A DNA stretch of 64,000 nt from positions 62,958,930 to 63,022,929 of the forward strand of contig JANCRA010000001.1 of assembly GCA_024362935.1 (NCBI GenBank). The letters run 5' to 3'. Positions 1 to 14,471 of this stretch are shown piece after piece. Source of the stretch: Setophaga petechia. Taxonomy: Eukaryota; Chordata; Aves; Passeriformes; Parulidae. The notes under the pieces were generated by a model that was not told where the DNA came from, did no database searches, and worked only from the letters and a program-made list of their open reading frames with translations. Each line of letters starts with the position of its first letter. Position 1 is the first letter of the stretch. Made by a program: the position numbers and the translations under genes.

Positions 1-576
1 GGATTGAAATCCCTGCAGAAACACGTGGGGCAGACAAGGTCTGCTGTGGTCCCTCGGTCTCCTACTCTTCCATGGGGACAAGCTATCCAATCTATTTAAT
101 CTTCCCTGTCCGTTCTGTCTGCTTAAAAAATAAATGTCTACTCTGATTTCTTACTGCTGGCACCTCCAGATGTTTCTTTGTTCAGAAAAGTTGCACCAGT
201 TCATGCTAAAGCTCTCTGCAGATGCGCATCATTTTGCATGCCAAAGATTTGCTTTCTGCCAGCAATTAAACTAAATGCACTCAGCTACAGAAGTTACATC
301 CATTGAATTGGAACTGGTGTTAGGAAAGGCCAACTTAACACAACTTGCCAGCTAGAAATTCTATCTCCAGCCCTCTGCAGATAATTTCCTAGCCAGCCCC
401 TTGTGAAAAAGTCCTGCTCGATGGTAATTGAATTTACTGCAAGAAGATGGAAACAACAAATACAGGAAAATAACAGAGCTTCATATCTTTGGGTAAAATG
501 GAGTGCTTGTGGCTTCTCCAGCTCCACAGCTTGCTCTGTTGTATCTCATCTATCAGTCCCAAAAGCATCTTTTACT

Positions 577-685
577 TTTCACAGAATAGTTTACATTGGA
601 AAGGACTCCTGGGAGGTCATCTAATCCAACTCCCAGCTCTGAGCAGGTCCAGTTAGATCAAGTTGCTCGGGGACTTGTCCAGGAA
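577..685 (-). repeat. CR1 LINE 3'-end fragment
   Basis: The plus strand reads cacagaat...cattggaaaggactcctgggaggtcatctaatccaac, followed by gagcaggtccag...agttgctcggggacttgtcc. This is the reverse complement of an avian/reptilian CR1 tail of the 'ggaaaggacctctggaggtcatctagtccaac' type. It is truncated at about 100 bases and moderately diverged. Confidence 0.8.
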
Positions 686-2599
686 ATAAGAGATTCAGTA
701 TTAAAGCACTGGGAAAACCATGAAACATTTCAAGGAAATCACATAGAAAAGTAATTAAAGTTAACATATGGAGCCTAAAGAGAGAGGCCCCTAGTTTGAT
801 TCCTAGATCCCACTCCTACCTCAGACCACAGGTGCTGAAACCAGGAATTTCTGTTCTACACATAGAGTTCAGAGATCAAGGAAAGATAACAATCACAACC
901 AGCCCTGCATGGCACAATGTGGTTTCACTAACAATTGTTTTTGCATTTTGGGAAATGCATTTTTAGGACAGCTGTCCCATAAGCAGAGAGATCAGGTCCT
1001 AGCCTGATGCAAACCAATGCTTACGAGCTGACACCAACTGGGAAACTGCCTTACTATTTGATTCTGTCAAGAGAATTCTCCGTAGGAAAATCTTGCATCT
1101 TCTGCTGAAATGCAAGAGACAAGCAGATTCTACCAGACATCCCCTGGTTCATACTGAATCACTGCTAGCACATACATTGGAGTCTTACTGAAAAACAAAG
1201 GACAGAATGCAGGGTAACAAGCGATCAGTCACGTCTGACACGCACACTGTTTCCACAGAATTACTCATCTCTGTGAGGTCTGATAGAAGTTAAAGGATTT
1301 TTCCTAATTCACACACAGATGCCTTGTAAATAAATGGCAACTATTCATATGACTAAATAGTTACTTCGTAGGTATTTTTGACAGAAAGAGCTCATGGAGT
1401 TTCCAATAATGCCATCCTCAAAAAACATAAACTGCGCACTTCCCCTCCTTTCACTTGTTTTTCAGGAAATCATATTTTCAGACTTCCTGTGGCTGACACA
1501 GCCTGGGTAGGTCAGGCTGTGCTGTATCACATCCCACAGCATGTGGCAGAGTGTGAGCTTCCCACGGTGATGCTCCACAATGCAGCAGGTGAGAGAGTCA
1601 GACTGGGAAATGCAGAGCAGCTTTGATTTGTTTCGGTTTTTTCACTGCTGGCATGACGTACAGTTAAACAAACTGCCTGCCAAGGGAAATAGGAAAGGGA
1701 TGCTCTGAGCTTAACTGTGTGGTTAGCACATTACATCTTTCTAGGAGTTAACCTACAAAGTTAAATCCAAATGATGAATTTGGGCATCTCTCATGGTAGC
1801 ACCATCTGCTTTCACACCCTGACCTGGCTAATCCTAATCCAGCAGGGCTCTAGATTTTCATCAGCAGATAAATTCAGAATTTGATTCCTAGGACACTGCA
1901 TTTCTCAGCTCCTTTTTAAAAAATTATTTGGTGGGATTTTCAGGCTAACTTTTCTTCTGCCTACTGCACTTGCAAGACTTACTCCAAGGAAACACACTGA
2001 CTGTGATCACAGGATAAGATCTAGCCTGACAAATCTTTCAAAAGACTTCTTGGCAGCACGTAGGGAAAGCAGCCATCCCCAGCATAGCCAACAGCTGTTT
2101 TCCTACAGTTTCCATATCCCTGAAGACTGGTGATAGGGGAAGAAAAGTGCATACAGCAGGACAAGAGAAGAAAGATGAGGTGAGAAATTAATATTCCAAA
2201 TGTTCACTGCAGCAAGGAGCTGGTGTCCCCCTCCAGACAGCTCAGTGTCCTAGACACCAGATCACTGTATTATCTCTTTAGCTTCCCTAATGCTTCACTA
2301 TGCACAGTACAACAATCTCCAAAAGAACAAACTATAAGCCAACACCGCCCCATGTTTCTGACTCTGTAAGCAACCCTGCAATCTGATCTTCATCCCCCCT
2401 TAACAGCCACTACCATGCAAATGCAACTCTAACCAATCATTTTATTGTAAATAATTTTAGCAGAACCATACAGCTAATAGACTGATTCCATTATTAGCGA
2501 CAGCTTGGGACTGTGAACTAATCAATATCCCAGTGTGCTGAGGGGGGGAGACAGCAAATCTAATCAAGACCCTACAGAACTTACACCTAGAATCCTAAT

Positions 2600-2647
2600 T
2601 TACAATTAAAAGCTTTGAGAATAATAACTTACAATCAAAAGCTTTGA
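2600..2647. repeat. Short direct repeat
   Basis: ttacaattaaaagctttga (2600-2618) and ttacaatcaaaagctttga (2629-2647) match at 18 of 19 positions, 29 bases apart. The second copy runs into CTTTGAT, a TCF/LEF-like core on the minus strand. Confidence 0.75.
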
Positions 2648-4423
2648 TTCCCGATGGCCATTTTTCTACCTTTCAAGCAATAACAATATACCACATTATA
2701 CACATAATTAAATTATGATTTTACTGCTCTATAGATCTCTACGTTTATCAGCACCATTTTCTCCCTACAAGGGTAAACAAATGAGAAAGGCAATTCAGAA
2801 TCCTTTTGCACGTGTACTTTGATGTCCACACCTCCGCATGTTAGACAACACAGGGGGTTGTGACAAAGGGATTACAGCCAGATATCCCTAAATTAGCTTC
2901 CATTTATCTGCATATTCCACTCCTATTAATTACTCTTCTGTAAAAGTCAGCATGCCCAAGGTCAGTGCTGTTCCAATCTGAGTAGATCTGGCACCTGGAA
3001 CGGATGATCTCCACCTGGTCATTAATTGCCCTCCCAACTGGCTACTAACACTACTTATGTGGACCTTGTCCTCCAACACACTGGGAGAGTTGTTCCATTT
3101 CTTTCTGTAGCCCTGCATTTGCCAAAAAGGCACCCATGCAAGTGGGAGCTGTCACTACACTCATGCACTGCACAGCTCTGAATCGGGCTACACGCAGCAC
3201 TCTGCAATTTTCACCCAAATGCATGCTGCAGAACAAATAATCTGCTCCTTCACTTAGGAATCCTTTGGTTCAATCCTTGTGAAGTCTAGAGCAGAAAGGG
3301 CAAAAGCAATGCAAGGAAAACTGAGCTTTCCATCTGTTTATGTAGCTATCTGCTGCACAAAGCCAGAACACCCAGTTGGAGCTGGAGAGACACACAAGTG
3401 CAATCCACCTTCCAGGCTAGCTCAGTTCTGCTTGCTTCTAACCAGTTGTGCTCGTGGATCCCTGCAAAGGGAAAAACTCGAAGCTCCCCTGTGCACACAC
3501 TCAGGCTGGACTTGCACATCAAGAGAAGAGAGGTAAGTGATCTCCTCTTTCCCTTTCTCATCTTTCTCGCCCCCTTCTCCACATATTTGTCCCAAGTATA
3601 TATATTCCAAGCTGGGATGTAATACAGCAGAGTTTTGTTTAAACCTTCCCAACACCATGAATGTGATTTAGGCATCAAAAGGATTAAGCCTACATGCCTT
3701 AGGAGGAGGCAGGACAAATTCTTGCTCAGCCATATGATTTATTTGAACGGTAGCAGACCTGGAAAAAATTTTAACAGGTAACATGGGCAGACATTTTACA
3801 CAAAGGCACTTCAAAAAACTAATAATGCAGTATTAAACAAACATGGAAAAGGGCATATTTGCCTTCTTATAAGGATTCTATCCTGTATCTCTCTGTACCC
3901 GCATCTCGCTGGCCTCAAACTGATCACCACTGGCACAACCATGAGCATTACAGTTTGCCATGCAGGATGTGCTTCAAAATGCCAGAATTAGCTCGAAACA
4001 CTGCAGCTCCATTTCTTCCAGCACATGAAATATTAGCAGTCAAGCTGCTCTTAGCGCTGAATAAAATGCATAAGGCACTTCGCTTTTGTTAACAATGCTT
4101 ATTTTGGATGTGCAACTCAAGCAGTGGTTTAGATCTAAATTCACAGTAATCCTCAGTACAAAACTAGGCTTAAAAAAAGTTACTGAAGTCCAGATGCTAA
4201 AATAAAGCCTTAAGGAACAGCCCTGATTAGCTGGTGGGGTGTAAGCGCTCTACCCTTGGAATAGCTTGGCAAGGAATTGTCGGAATTCCTCCCTCCTCTT
4301 TCCGGGGGGGGGGAGCGGATGCAGTAACAGCTCCCAGGGGGACGACACTCCCTTCCTTTCGCCTGGGCTCCCTGCGGGGAATGGGTCTGGATTTGTTAGG
4401 CAGGACTGCGAGGAGAAGCGGGT

Positions 4424-4439
4424 GGGGGGGGGGGGGGGG
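4424..4439 (+). repeat. Homopolymer G tract (16)
   Basis: Sixteen consecutive G residues, with another run of nine at about 4305-4313 in the same purine/GC-rich patch (4220-4440). Such a run can form quadruplex structures and is prone to length error. Confidence 0.9.
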
Positions 4440-5269
4440 AATGTAATCCTCACTCCTCACCGGATATGGACACAATCCGAGCTCCAGTTATTGACTCGTA
4501 ACCTCACCACAAAAGGAACCATTTGAATTTTTGCTGCACTGCAAGGCTTGTGCAAAGGGCTGTTACTGAATTGTCAGGGCTTGCACTGCCCCATGAGGTC
4601 AAGATCTGAGAGCAGTCTCAAGCGCATGCCCACTTTCCACTACAAAATCACTTTTTAAGGGCAAAAATCCATGTATGCAAATAACCCAAAGGGATCGTGA
4701 AAAACCCCAAAAAACTACCCATTTATGGATTGTGGGGTTTTGGAGGGGAGCAATAATTTTTTGTTGAATGCTTTAGGAATTTCTCCCCTCATTCCCCAGC
4801 ATGACACAAACCTTCATCACCCCACCACGGCCAGTATAATCTTCTTTTGGCACTCACTGTTTCAGGTCCTGGAGCCTGAAGTATGGCTCACCCAAAGCCT
4901 TGGCAGCACAGCTGTGACTTCAGAAGGGAGATGATGACCTTAAGGCAGGTAGCAAGGAGCACTTGCACACCTTTATCTTGTTCTGACACCACACGGACAA
5001 AGCCTGACAGCACCAGTCTTCCCAGGCTAATCGCTGCAACCTTTGGCTCACGTCCACAGACATTTTGCTCATCCAAGCACCCCCACCAGGTTACTCATTA
5101 GGGCCCTTTGATTACAGTCCTGCATTCACCTCCACACCATCTCACAGAGCACACAGAAAAACCAGGAAAGATTAAAGGAAAAGGCACCATGGAAAGTAAG
5201 AAGTAAAGGACAAATTCCGGACTAGAAGAAACTAAATAAATTAGAACATGCCAGCTGGCTAAGAGGGGA

Positions 5270-5535
5270 CAGAATCAACATCTGAAAAATAATGAAATGG
5301 AATGATGTGGTAAAAAAGGGAATTATTTACTGTATGTAATAAAGGAAGTCGGGAAGCCTGTTTTAAACTGGCTGCAATTTAGAAACAAAAGGAAATGCTT
5401 TTTCATAAAACAATTACAATGTGGAACTCAGTGCCCACAGGGGCTGGTCGAGGCAAAGCAGCACACAGGTTCAAATGGAGATCAGAGGAATGAACAATTA
5501 ATACATCCAGGAGAAGCTACCAAGCACGTGTCAGC
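5270..5535 (+). repeat. Ancient CR1/L3-like LINE 3' fragment
   Basis: The segment from ggaattatttactgtatgtaat through aaaggaaatgctttttcataaaac and tgtggaactcagtgcccacagg to ggttcaaatggagatcagag follows the order of blocks of old amniote L3/CR1 elements (the 'nnTCACANAAC ... TGTGGAACTCNNTGCCACAGG ... GGNTTCAAA' region near the reverse-transcriptase C terminus). It is heavily diverged and has no open frame. Recognition is from memory of the family; a repeat-library search would settle it. Confidence 0.65.
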
Positions 5536-8500
5536 CTCTACATGTGCTAGGAGCTGCTACACAACTCTTTGTTAGAAGCTGGCAAGATAGAGCAGGGAAA
5601 GATAATTCCAAATACACATCTATTTTCTGAGGCCCTTTCCCCATCCCACTCTCACCGGCCTCTGCTGGAGGCAGGATACTTACTCACAATAATCTTTGAT
5701 CTAATCTAGTGTGACAGCTGCTTTATTCTCATAAATTTCACTGAGCTTCACAGATCATTGAATCATTTTCCATGTTTATTGTTACAGTGAACAACAGGAC
5801 ACGTTCCTTCCTTCACGACTTCTTGTTTTGCACAGATGATCTCAAAGGACAAACCCAGCTCCCTCGGTACAATTCACATTCAAGCAAATATTATGGAAAC
5901 CAAACACAGCCTCTAGAATATTATTCTGGTTTCACATATCAACAATGAAGACACAAGGGACTACATAGAAAACCTCCTGTGGGATCTAGTGAGCCCTGCA
6001 TCTTCCTCAACAGAGTTAGACTGCAGTTTCAGTGTAGTAACCCTTTACAGTTACTCACTGTGACATCTCTGGTGCTTCTCCTGCCCAAGAAACCACTAAG
6101 CCACAAAGTTCACAGCAATCCTCCAGGTTTACGAGGAGTTGTTTCATTTGAACACAGCATGCTCCCTTTGTTTACCTGCTGCTTGGTCTCATGATGCAAC
6201 CCAACATTCTCTAATCAGTTCAGAGCACTTGTAACACAGCCAGAGGCTTTGTCACCCACAGGAAACTGCGGGCTTAACAAATTTATGCAGCCAAACATCG
6301 GTGAGTTATTCTTGTACAAAATTAATTTTAAAATAATTAATAAAACAAAACCCCCAACACATGGACCAGGTTGCAGCCTTCTCCCTTCCACATCTTTCTG
6401 GCTAAAAATCCACAGAGAGGGAGGCCAGGGCCCTGCAGCTGGTTATGGAAGAGGGCTGAGCATCCGGCAAGGGAGCACAGCTGCCGGCCACATGACACAC
6501 GCCCCGGTACCAGCGACGCACAGCGCTCGCTCCTGGGCAGATCAGCTCCCACCACAGAGCATCTTGGGATTATTTGCCACTCTGTGCTTTCTCCCATTGC
6601 ACCCCCAGAGGATTTTGGACTAAACATGGGGAAAAAAGGCACTAATCACAAATAATCCAGTTAGTGCTTGAAACAGCTCAAAAATATGTACTCACTGTTT
6701 CCTTCTACTTGGTGCTTAGGCAGGCCCATGGATGTCACTGCATGGACACACCTGGAATGGATGTGATCAGCACAAATATAAAGATCAGAATTAACTCCAA
6801 ATTCCTCTGCTTTCAAGGAACTGTTTAGTTTAATGATTAAAACCTCATGAGTGCCTGGATTGTGTGAACACCTGTCAGTGCTCTCTGGAAGAAAAGATAT
6901 TTGCTTGCTTATTTATTTGAAAACTGAAGCTATATACCAGTCAAAGGAATTTTATTTGTCTTTTAAAACAGAATTGAGATGGCAGTTTCAGCTGAAAAGT
7001 GAAGCTTCAGTGCAAAGCCAGCACACAAAGTTTCAACACCCAGCTTTTGTTCCTGTGAGCACTGACTTTGCTGCAGGGGGGCAGTTAGAACTGAGCTCTA
7101 CACCTTTAAATTTCTTACCCCTCTGCTTTTGTGGGTAGCTGTACTAGGATCCCCACATCCTTGCAGACTTAGGAATTCTGCACACTTAAACTGTAAAAAA
7201 AAAGAGAATTAGGGTGTCAAGCATTGAAGCCTGCCCTCTCAACCTCATCTCTGCCCTTACACAGCCCATCTGCATTACCTTTTGCACAAATGTGGATTAT
7301 TCAGTAATTAAAATAGCATTCCCCAAAAGCTCATCAGCAGTCACATCCTTCCTACCTAAAGCTCATTTGGACTCTGGATCTAATTTTCAAAAAAGTCAAG
7401 AGTTGTTTTCAAATGGGCAAGAAAAGTCCATTTCCTCAGCTCTCTCCAACATTTGCATCCCTGCTTGGAAAATAAATAATTAAGTTGTGACATGGCAAAG
7501 AACAAGCCAGGAAAACATCAGCCCAAAAGAGGCAAGTTTTGGAGAGCTGAAAACAAAGGATTACAATGGGAATGCTTATATAATCTTAATTACAGAGGAT
7601 GCTTCTTCCATAACCACAATGGCATACACATGGCCTACAACTGCACATGCTGGAGAGAACAGTAGTTATTCCACTGGCTTCTCCCTGCACTTACCACGGT
7701 TAACAGGGCAAAGGAAATTCATTTCCATGCCCTTCCCCCAAAATGGAAAGGTTAACCATAATTCTGTGGCGAGATGAAAGCGTTATCACTACTCCAGAAG
7801 GATATCAATCTAAATAACCCTCACACTCAGTAAATCAATAGGATTCTTCTGGTTGCATCAGACCAGCCACACAGTGTTTGCATAGGGAAACAATCAATAT
7901 GAATGTCATCCAAATACGGAACTGACAACAGCAGGGAATGTGAGCAAAGGGAGGAGATGGGGGCAGGGAAAGGGGCTGCGCAAGAGGAGAAAAGGAAAGC
8001 ATCGAAGGTGTTGGAGTCAGGAAAACCCTCCCGAGTTTTAGTGCCTCAGCAACCTCCATTCATATCTTGAGAAATGTCAGAAATCAGGAAATATTACTTC
8101 GGGTTGCATGCTTCTGTCCTGGCCTATCAAATGCGCGGAGTAGTAACAGCAAATTACTGGAAACTGCACTTTGAACTTAGCCACTGGCAAGGATCCCAGT
8201 CAAACAGAAATGTAAAAGTTCCTTTCCTCCATGGGGCCTCCTGTGTGGGGGTGTCCCCATAGACGTTCAATAGCTGGTTGCAACAGGTTGGAATGAGGCC
8301 CTGAGCCAGAAAAACAAGCCCTGACCAGTATTATTTCCTACTGCCTCGGTTGTTTATTAAAAGATATTTTGACGCATCACTCTCAGCTTTGTTGGGCTGC
8401 ACTGGAGGCTCGAGGCCCATCGAGGAAAAACTGGCACCATTTTCACTGAGTGCTCACGCCTCCTTTTCTTCCAGCATTCCGCCTCGCGCCTCCCCGTGTG

Positions 8501-9456
8501 CACGGCTATAGGTGAGCACAAAGATACACTTAAAGGAGAATTGGAAACAGGCAGACTGGTTGCTAAGCAAAGGCTCTGTATTTCCTACAAATAGAGGAGT
8601 AATTAGATTCTAAACCCTATCAATATTCCTAGCATAGACAGAAGAAACAACATTTTTCTGTACACCAGACTTTTATAACACGGTTTGAAAAAAAAAAAAA
8701 AATCCAACCACAGAGTGTTCAGGAACAGTAACTTAATGTTATTAACAACCCAGGGAGTGCCCAGTGAGTGCAGAAAGGCATTGTAGCCTTCCCCCTTCCA
8801 GAGGTGAAATGATCAAAAGACTGGCCTCTTTACAGTCTGTTATATTTCTGTCTAAGAAAACCCAATTTGCACAAGCAAATAAACTAGCTCATTATAAAAC
8901 TGAGGGGTCAGCCTGAGTCAGATAAACTCTGAAGTCAGACAGCTGAAGAAACAAACTTTTATTTAAGCCACAGCACAGGTGATCCTAAGAGGAAACAGCA
9001 AATCCCCATAGAGCCACAACTTCCACATTGGGCAACAGAGAGCACGAGGAATGGAGGTGCAGGGAGTGCAATTTTCTAAGGCCACACGGCTCAGCACACA
9101 TTTAATCAGAAACAACAGATCCCAGCCTTGCATTCAAAGGGGGGGGAAGCAAATAGAAAAATCAAACACTGTCGTCACAATGCAGCGAGTCAAACATTAT
9201 TGAAATCATAAGAACTAATCAGTTTCTTGCCTTTTCTTTTTGTTTTTAAGAGACCAAATTTTTTTTCTTATTCTTTCCCCTCCAGGGAAGAAAAAACAAA
9301 CAAACCTCCCTCCCCCCCCAAAAAATCCCCACCAAGCCAGTTCTTCTTTTGGAGATTGCCTAGTTACCAATACACCATCAAGCACAGATTCCATTTTTCC
9401 CTTCCTGATGAAAGGAATTAAGCCTGACTGCATCAGGACTAGTCAAGAGGAATGAC

Positions 9457-9486
9457 TTTTTTTTTTAAAAAAAAAAAAAAAAAAAA
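9457..9486. repeat. T10-A20 homopolymer junction
   Basis: Ten T residues run directly into twenty A residues, a perfect self-complementary AT hairpin of ten pairs. Confidence 0.9.
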
Positions 9487-12400
9487 GGCAGAATGCCTTA
9501 CCAGGCATCTTGAAATTTTTTTTCTAGGTAAGTTTAAACATAACCTTCCTGGCAGAAAATCAATAACATTTTGTCTGTTTTATAAGTGTGATAGGCATTT
9601 CATTTTCAAAAAGAAACAAACTTTTATAAGAAAATAATACACTGAACCTCACAGGTGTTTCTAAGAGATTCCAGATCAATAAATCCTGATTCCAATGAGA
9701 CTTGCAAAGACACATATCCATACCTCACGGAAATAAAGAGTGTTTATGACAGCTTCAGCCTGTTATTGTATGTCCTAAGGACATACAGTTCTGTTCATGT
9801 TGTACTCCAGGCCACTTTCTTGTTTCCTTCTTGGTTCTCCCCCCCCACCAAGTGGGGTTACAATGCAGGTTGCTAAGAGAGATTTATCCCACTGCACTTT
9901 TTTCTATGGAAACTTATTTAATCATTGTTTAACTTAAATTTGCCACAACTTCCGTGGGAGAAAGTACTTTACTGAGTATTACCACGTAGTCTAATTTTGG
10001 TCTAAAAATACATCTCTTTCTTCTGCACTTGCAAACTCAACATATGGAAAAATGTAACATTTGAACTACCACAGGTGTTTCTGTAGGAAAAAAAATTTTA
10101 GGTACCCTGTCTCTGACACTTAATGCTATTATTCTATGATACCTGCTCCAAGAAACAATGTCACGTATCAAAATAAAGGTAAATATTTTGTAATGCCTGT
10201 ACAATAGAGAACAGACACATTTAGACATTTCATAAATAAACAGCAGAAGGATAAATAAACAAATACATTGAAGCATTTACTGGTGTTCATGAATACAAGA
10301 GACGTGCCACAGCTGGCAGGAACATGCCTTGTCTTAGGTGTTAACCATGTTTTCCCAATTTTCTGCATCCACTTGCTTCAGTGGAGCAGGATTTTGTAAC
10401 TCTGTAATCCAGAATCTTTGTACAGAATGCCATTATGACAAGCAATAGGCTTTTAATTTCCCCAAATGCTTTCCCATGCGTAAAGCCTTGCCAGTAATTT
10501 TCACATTACACACCAGCAAATTCTATTTCATGCTGAATTCTGCAGAAGGGCTCCAAGTAGTTAATGCCAGTTTGAGGTGTGCTTGGTTTTAAAGCATACT
10601 AGTGGTCTGTGCTAAATGATGTGAATTTATTGACAATAAACAGAAAGCAAAAGCTGAACTCGGAGCTATTCTGACAGCTCTGAATGATGTATCCATGAAT
10701 CAGACCTGGTGCTGCAGGTGAGCAGGTAAAGTAGAAGGAGTAGACAGGAATTTAGTGAAGCACAGTTTTACCAAAAGAACTTTTGAAGTGTTACCCACCT
10801 TATGCACTACTTCGTGAATCGCTAAATTTATCCTGGAGAGCAACATCAGATGTCACCACAAATTCCACTGCTTTGCTCTTTGCAACACACAGCAGTTGGG
10901 AAGTCACAGCTGACACGTTGTCACATGAGAATACCCACTGAAATCAGCAGCAAGAACTGTTCTAGAGAATGAAAGAAGAAACAGATTACCACAAAAAACC
11001 CCCATAGGGTTGGGGCACTATCTGAAATTGTATTACTAAACAATTTTCATTATTAATAATTCCATGGTACTGATTTAGCACTTTCATCATGGAGATTGTA
11101 CTGCATGCATCATGAAAGGACATTCTGGTTTTGTGGGTTTTTCCTCACTTTTCCCCCTTCAAGAAAACCCAAAAGCTCATGCTGAGATCAAATGCACAGA
11201 GCAGAGTGGGGTGAGCAATATTAAGTCAAGTGCTTAACAGAAGTTGCTCTGTCATGATCATGTTTTATTCTCCCTGTTGACCGACTCAGACTTAAGAGGA
11301 CTCATTGGTTAATCCCACCTTAGCTTTCCCTTTTTTAAATTTATAGCACTGTTTTTTTTCTAATGTTATATTTTAGAAGATTTACCAGATTAATGTTCCC
11401 TGTCCACCACAACATTTTGGTTCCTACGATCAAAATTAGGTCTGACTCCATGCAAAAACATTCCTGTTGGAATGGGTAATTTTTCTTTCTTTTTTTCCTT
11501 TCTGTTTAAGCACTAGGTATATATCTCACTTGTTCCCTAATTTCCTGGGTATGATATATATTTCCTCACTGAAGTCACATGATGACACAGGCCTATATTA
11601 CAGCTTTGCTCTATCCTGTCAGAGGCATCAAGTTACCAGGAATGTCAATGGACTTCTAAGGAGAAATGGGTTAGGGGAGAAAGACAAATATATTTAGTAA
11701 GATTTTTCCAGAGAACACATGTTGCCCTGAAGCAAGCCCCTTAGTATGCAGCTGATTGTGTCTGTATAGAAAATAAAAGAAAAAAACAAAGGGAGAATTC
11801 TTTTTGTCTGAAAATTCCCATTCCTTTAACACAATCTAGAGCAGTAGAGTTGAAAATCTCCCCAAAGCAAACATGGAAGAGCCATGCTGGAAAACTACAT
11901 GTTAGCAGCATGGAGCGTGCCACACAACTTTCCAATTATTTTACTTCTTATGCAAGGGCAAGGGATCAAATTCTATTCTTAGTGGCACACTGCAAAGCAG
12001 ATAATGGGCCCCTGAGCTGGCTAGGGCTAATCTCAGATCTGAAGGGGAACAGGAGAGGCTGATTCCCTTCCAGAAGAAAACATTCCCTTCTCCAGCAGCT
12101 GAGCAGGCCCTGTATGCTATGCAACATGCCAACAGGAATGGAAGGAGAATACAGTCAAAAGGAAAAACAACTGAGGAGGCAGGGTGGAGATGGAGAACGT
12201 ATAAAAATCACAGCTGATACCATTTCTCACATACACTAATACCTTGAGGAGTTCAAAGGTTTTCCATGCCTATGGCATTTGGCAATTATAATCGCACAGT
12301 AAAATACCTAAGGTTAATGAGTAACCTCTAAAGGAAGTTACTTCACATAATGACAGCAATTTCTCTGAACTAAATGTTAATAATCAGGCCTGTAATACGG

Positions 12401-12833
12401 TGAGAAGGAAATAGTGGGCAATTGGCAAATGGAACTCTGTTACCTAGTAACAAGTCCTTGAGGTATGAGCCGAAAAAATTTGAGCAGGCAAAACATTTCC
12501 AGGCAAGCAGAGCAGCTTGACAAACACAACACATTTTGCAAAGCCGGCAACTGTCCATGACATGGAAAGTGGAAGCAGATGCGGCAAATTACCTCGTTAA
12601 CAGGCAGTCTGAGGGACAATTAGCTAATGGCACCGCAAAGGGAACGCTGTCACGTAACCAGCAGCAAGGGCAGGGCAGCAAAGTTCAGGTTACTCCGAAG
12701 ACAAATGGGAATCCTGCTCCTTACACTGGCAGCGCTCGTTCGCAGCTCCGCCGCTCCCGGGGCCTTTCCCTGCCCACCGGGAAATAAACGGAGAGCTGCC
12801 GTAATTCCAGGCACGGTGTGTGGAGCAGCCCCG

Positions 12834-12848
12834 CTGCTGACTCAGCAG
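12834..12848. promoter_or_regulatory. Perfect TRE-type Maf recognition element
   Basis: ctgctgactcagcag matches the 13-bp T-MARE TGCTGASTCAGCA exactly, with one more symmetric base on each side. In established work this sequence binds small Maf dimers with NFE2, NRF2 or BACH. It lies in a small GC-rich patch (about 12690-12890) within AT-rich DNA, which raises the chance that it is regulatory. Confidence 0.5.
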
Positions 12849-14471
12849 ATCCACCCCCGATACCGCGTTGGAGACGCCGCTCACGGAGCATTTCGACACC
12901 TTTGTTATGAATGGGGCAATGCCTGCTCTGCTCCCAGGCAGGGTTACTCGCAGTTTGCCATGAGGAAGAGCATCAGGGTGATTGCCTCACTCAAACACAC
13001 CAAACAGGATTTCCTAAATGTTCCCTTACAGCAACAAATGCACTGTCAAAATCATCTTAACAAATCCATCTCCTTTCAGGCACAGTGCAGGAAACCACGT
13101 ACCTACCTTGCTCTCCATCTCATAAAATCCTTTTGACTGGTACAGGAACCACTCAGAAAAAAATAAATAAAGGTTTTGTCAACCTCCTTTGTGCATTTTT
13201 TTTTGCCACAAGCAAATGGTGTGTTTTATCTGTAAAGCTGGACAAACCATCTCTTCACAGAACATTGGTCAATCCCATGTAAACCACGACTGAAAAGCAT
13301 TTCCTACAGCAGCCATGCCCTCCCAAAGCCAGCCCAGCCCCTACCATGATCAAAAGTGTGTCCAGAGCCATGCAAAGGCTTGGATTTGTGCACTCCATCA
13401 TGACTCCTCATCAACTGAAGCACCACAAAGGACATGAGTGATGCCTCATTCCATCCTACCTCATCACACACACAGCTTTTACTTCCTGGCTGAAGCTGTT
13501 CATCTACAAATAATGAGTGTGGCTAATGTATGTCCTGTTCCTGGCTTTTTCCCCTTATCTTAATAACAAAAAAGGAATTTTGGGTTTTCGATGTGATGTT
13601 AATGCAAAAGTAAATTTGATTTCTACAATGCACAAAGCCAGGAAAGTCACATTTAAGCTCTGTTCTAAGCCATGAGCAAAAGCATTTTCATTCCACGACT
13701 ATGATTCTGGACAATGCAAGACACTTCTCCTATTTGCATAAATTCAGATCCAAACTAATCCCTGCAGGAGATGACTCCAGAAAAAGAAGCCTCAGTAAAG
13801 CAAACACATCAGCTGAGGAACTGCGGAAAGATGGGACCACTCTTGCTTTCGTGATACACCATAAAACAAAGCATCCCCTGGCTCCCCTCAATTTCATTTC
13901 TCTCCTTGCAGAATTCCTGGGAAAAGGCAGATCATACCCTGTAGCCTAAAGATAGCAATAAGGCAGCAATATTTAAACAATCCTGATACTGAAAACCTGG
14001 GATTGATGGGAATGCCAAGTGCCTCAGTAAGAACAATTCTCAGGAGAAAACAGCTGGTTGGCTTTCAGGCGCTGTGCTTGCCACACATGCCCTTAATCAA
14101 TTTTGTCTAATTTCACTAGCCTGAAGTACTTAAATCAGCTATGTGGCCTCCTCATCATAGTTGGACTCAGAAGAGAGCGTAGACAGAAGTGACTGAAGAA
14201 AACCATTCCAGCAAGAGTCACATGGAAGCCTTTTAAAACTATCAGATCTTAGTATAGACATACAAAAAAAATAAAAGATCAAATTTGGCAGAACTCTGTG
14301 TTCTAACTAGTTTCCACTATCAGACAGAGAATACATGTGCTCATTTAGACAGCAAAGCATATCCCTAAATCCTGAAGGACAGACACAGCTGCAAGGATTG
14401 CTAAAAACCATGGGCCAAGTCTGATGGCAGTGCTGCAACGTTGCTTCTAACACTTCAGCAGGTTCACTTTG

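Larger units (their letters stand above)
1..12550. other. Intergenic block, no gene recognised
   Basis: Mostly AT-rich unique sequence. Apart from the CR1, L3-like, G-tract and short-repeat entries, I see nothing to call. Open frames up to 124 codons occur on both strands, but none has recognisable family motifs, and their residue use follows local base composition. The patch at 4220-4440 is purine/GC-rich. Confidence 0.7.

Noticed and set aside
12627..13136. 169-codon open frame, plus strand
   Set aside because: No domain recognised. It is kept open by the small GC-rich patch around the Maf element.
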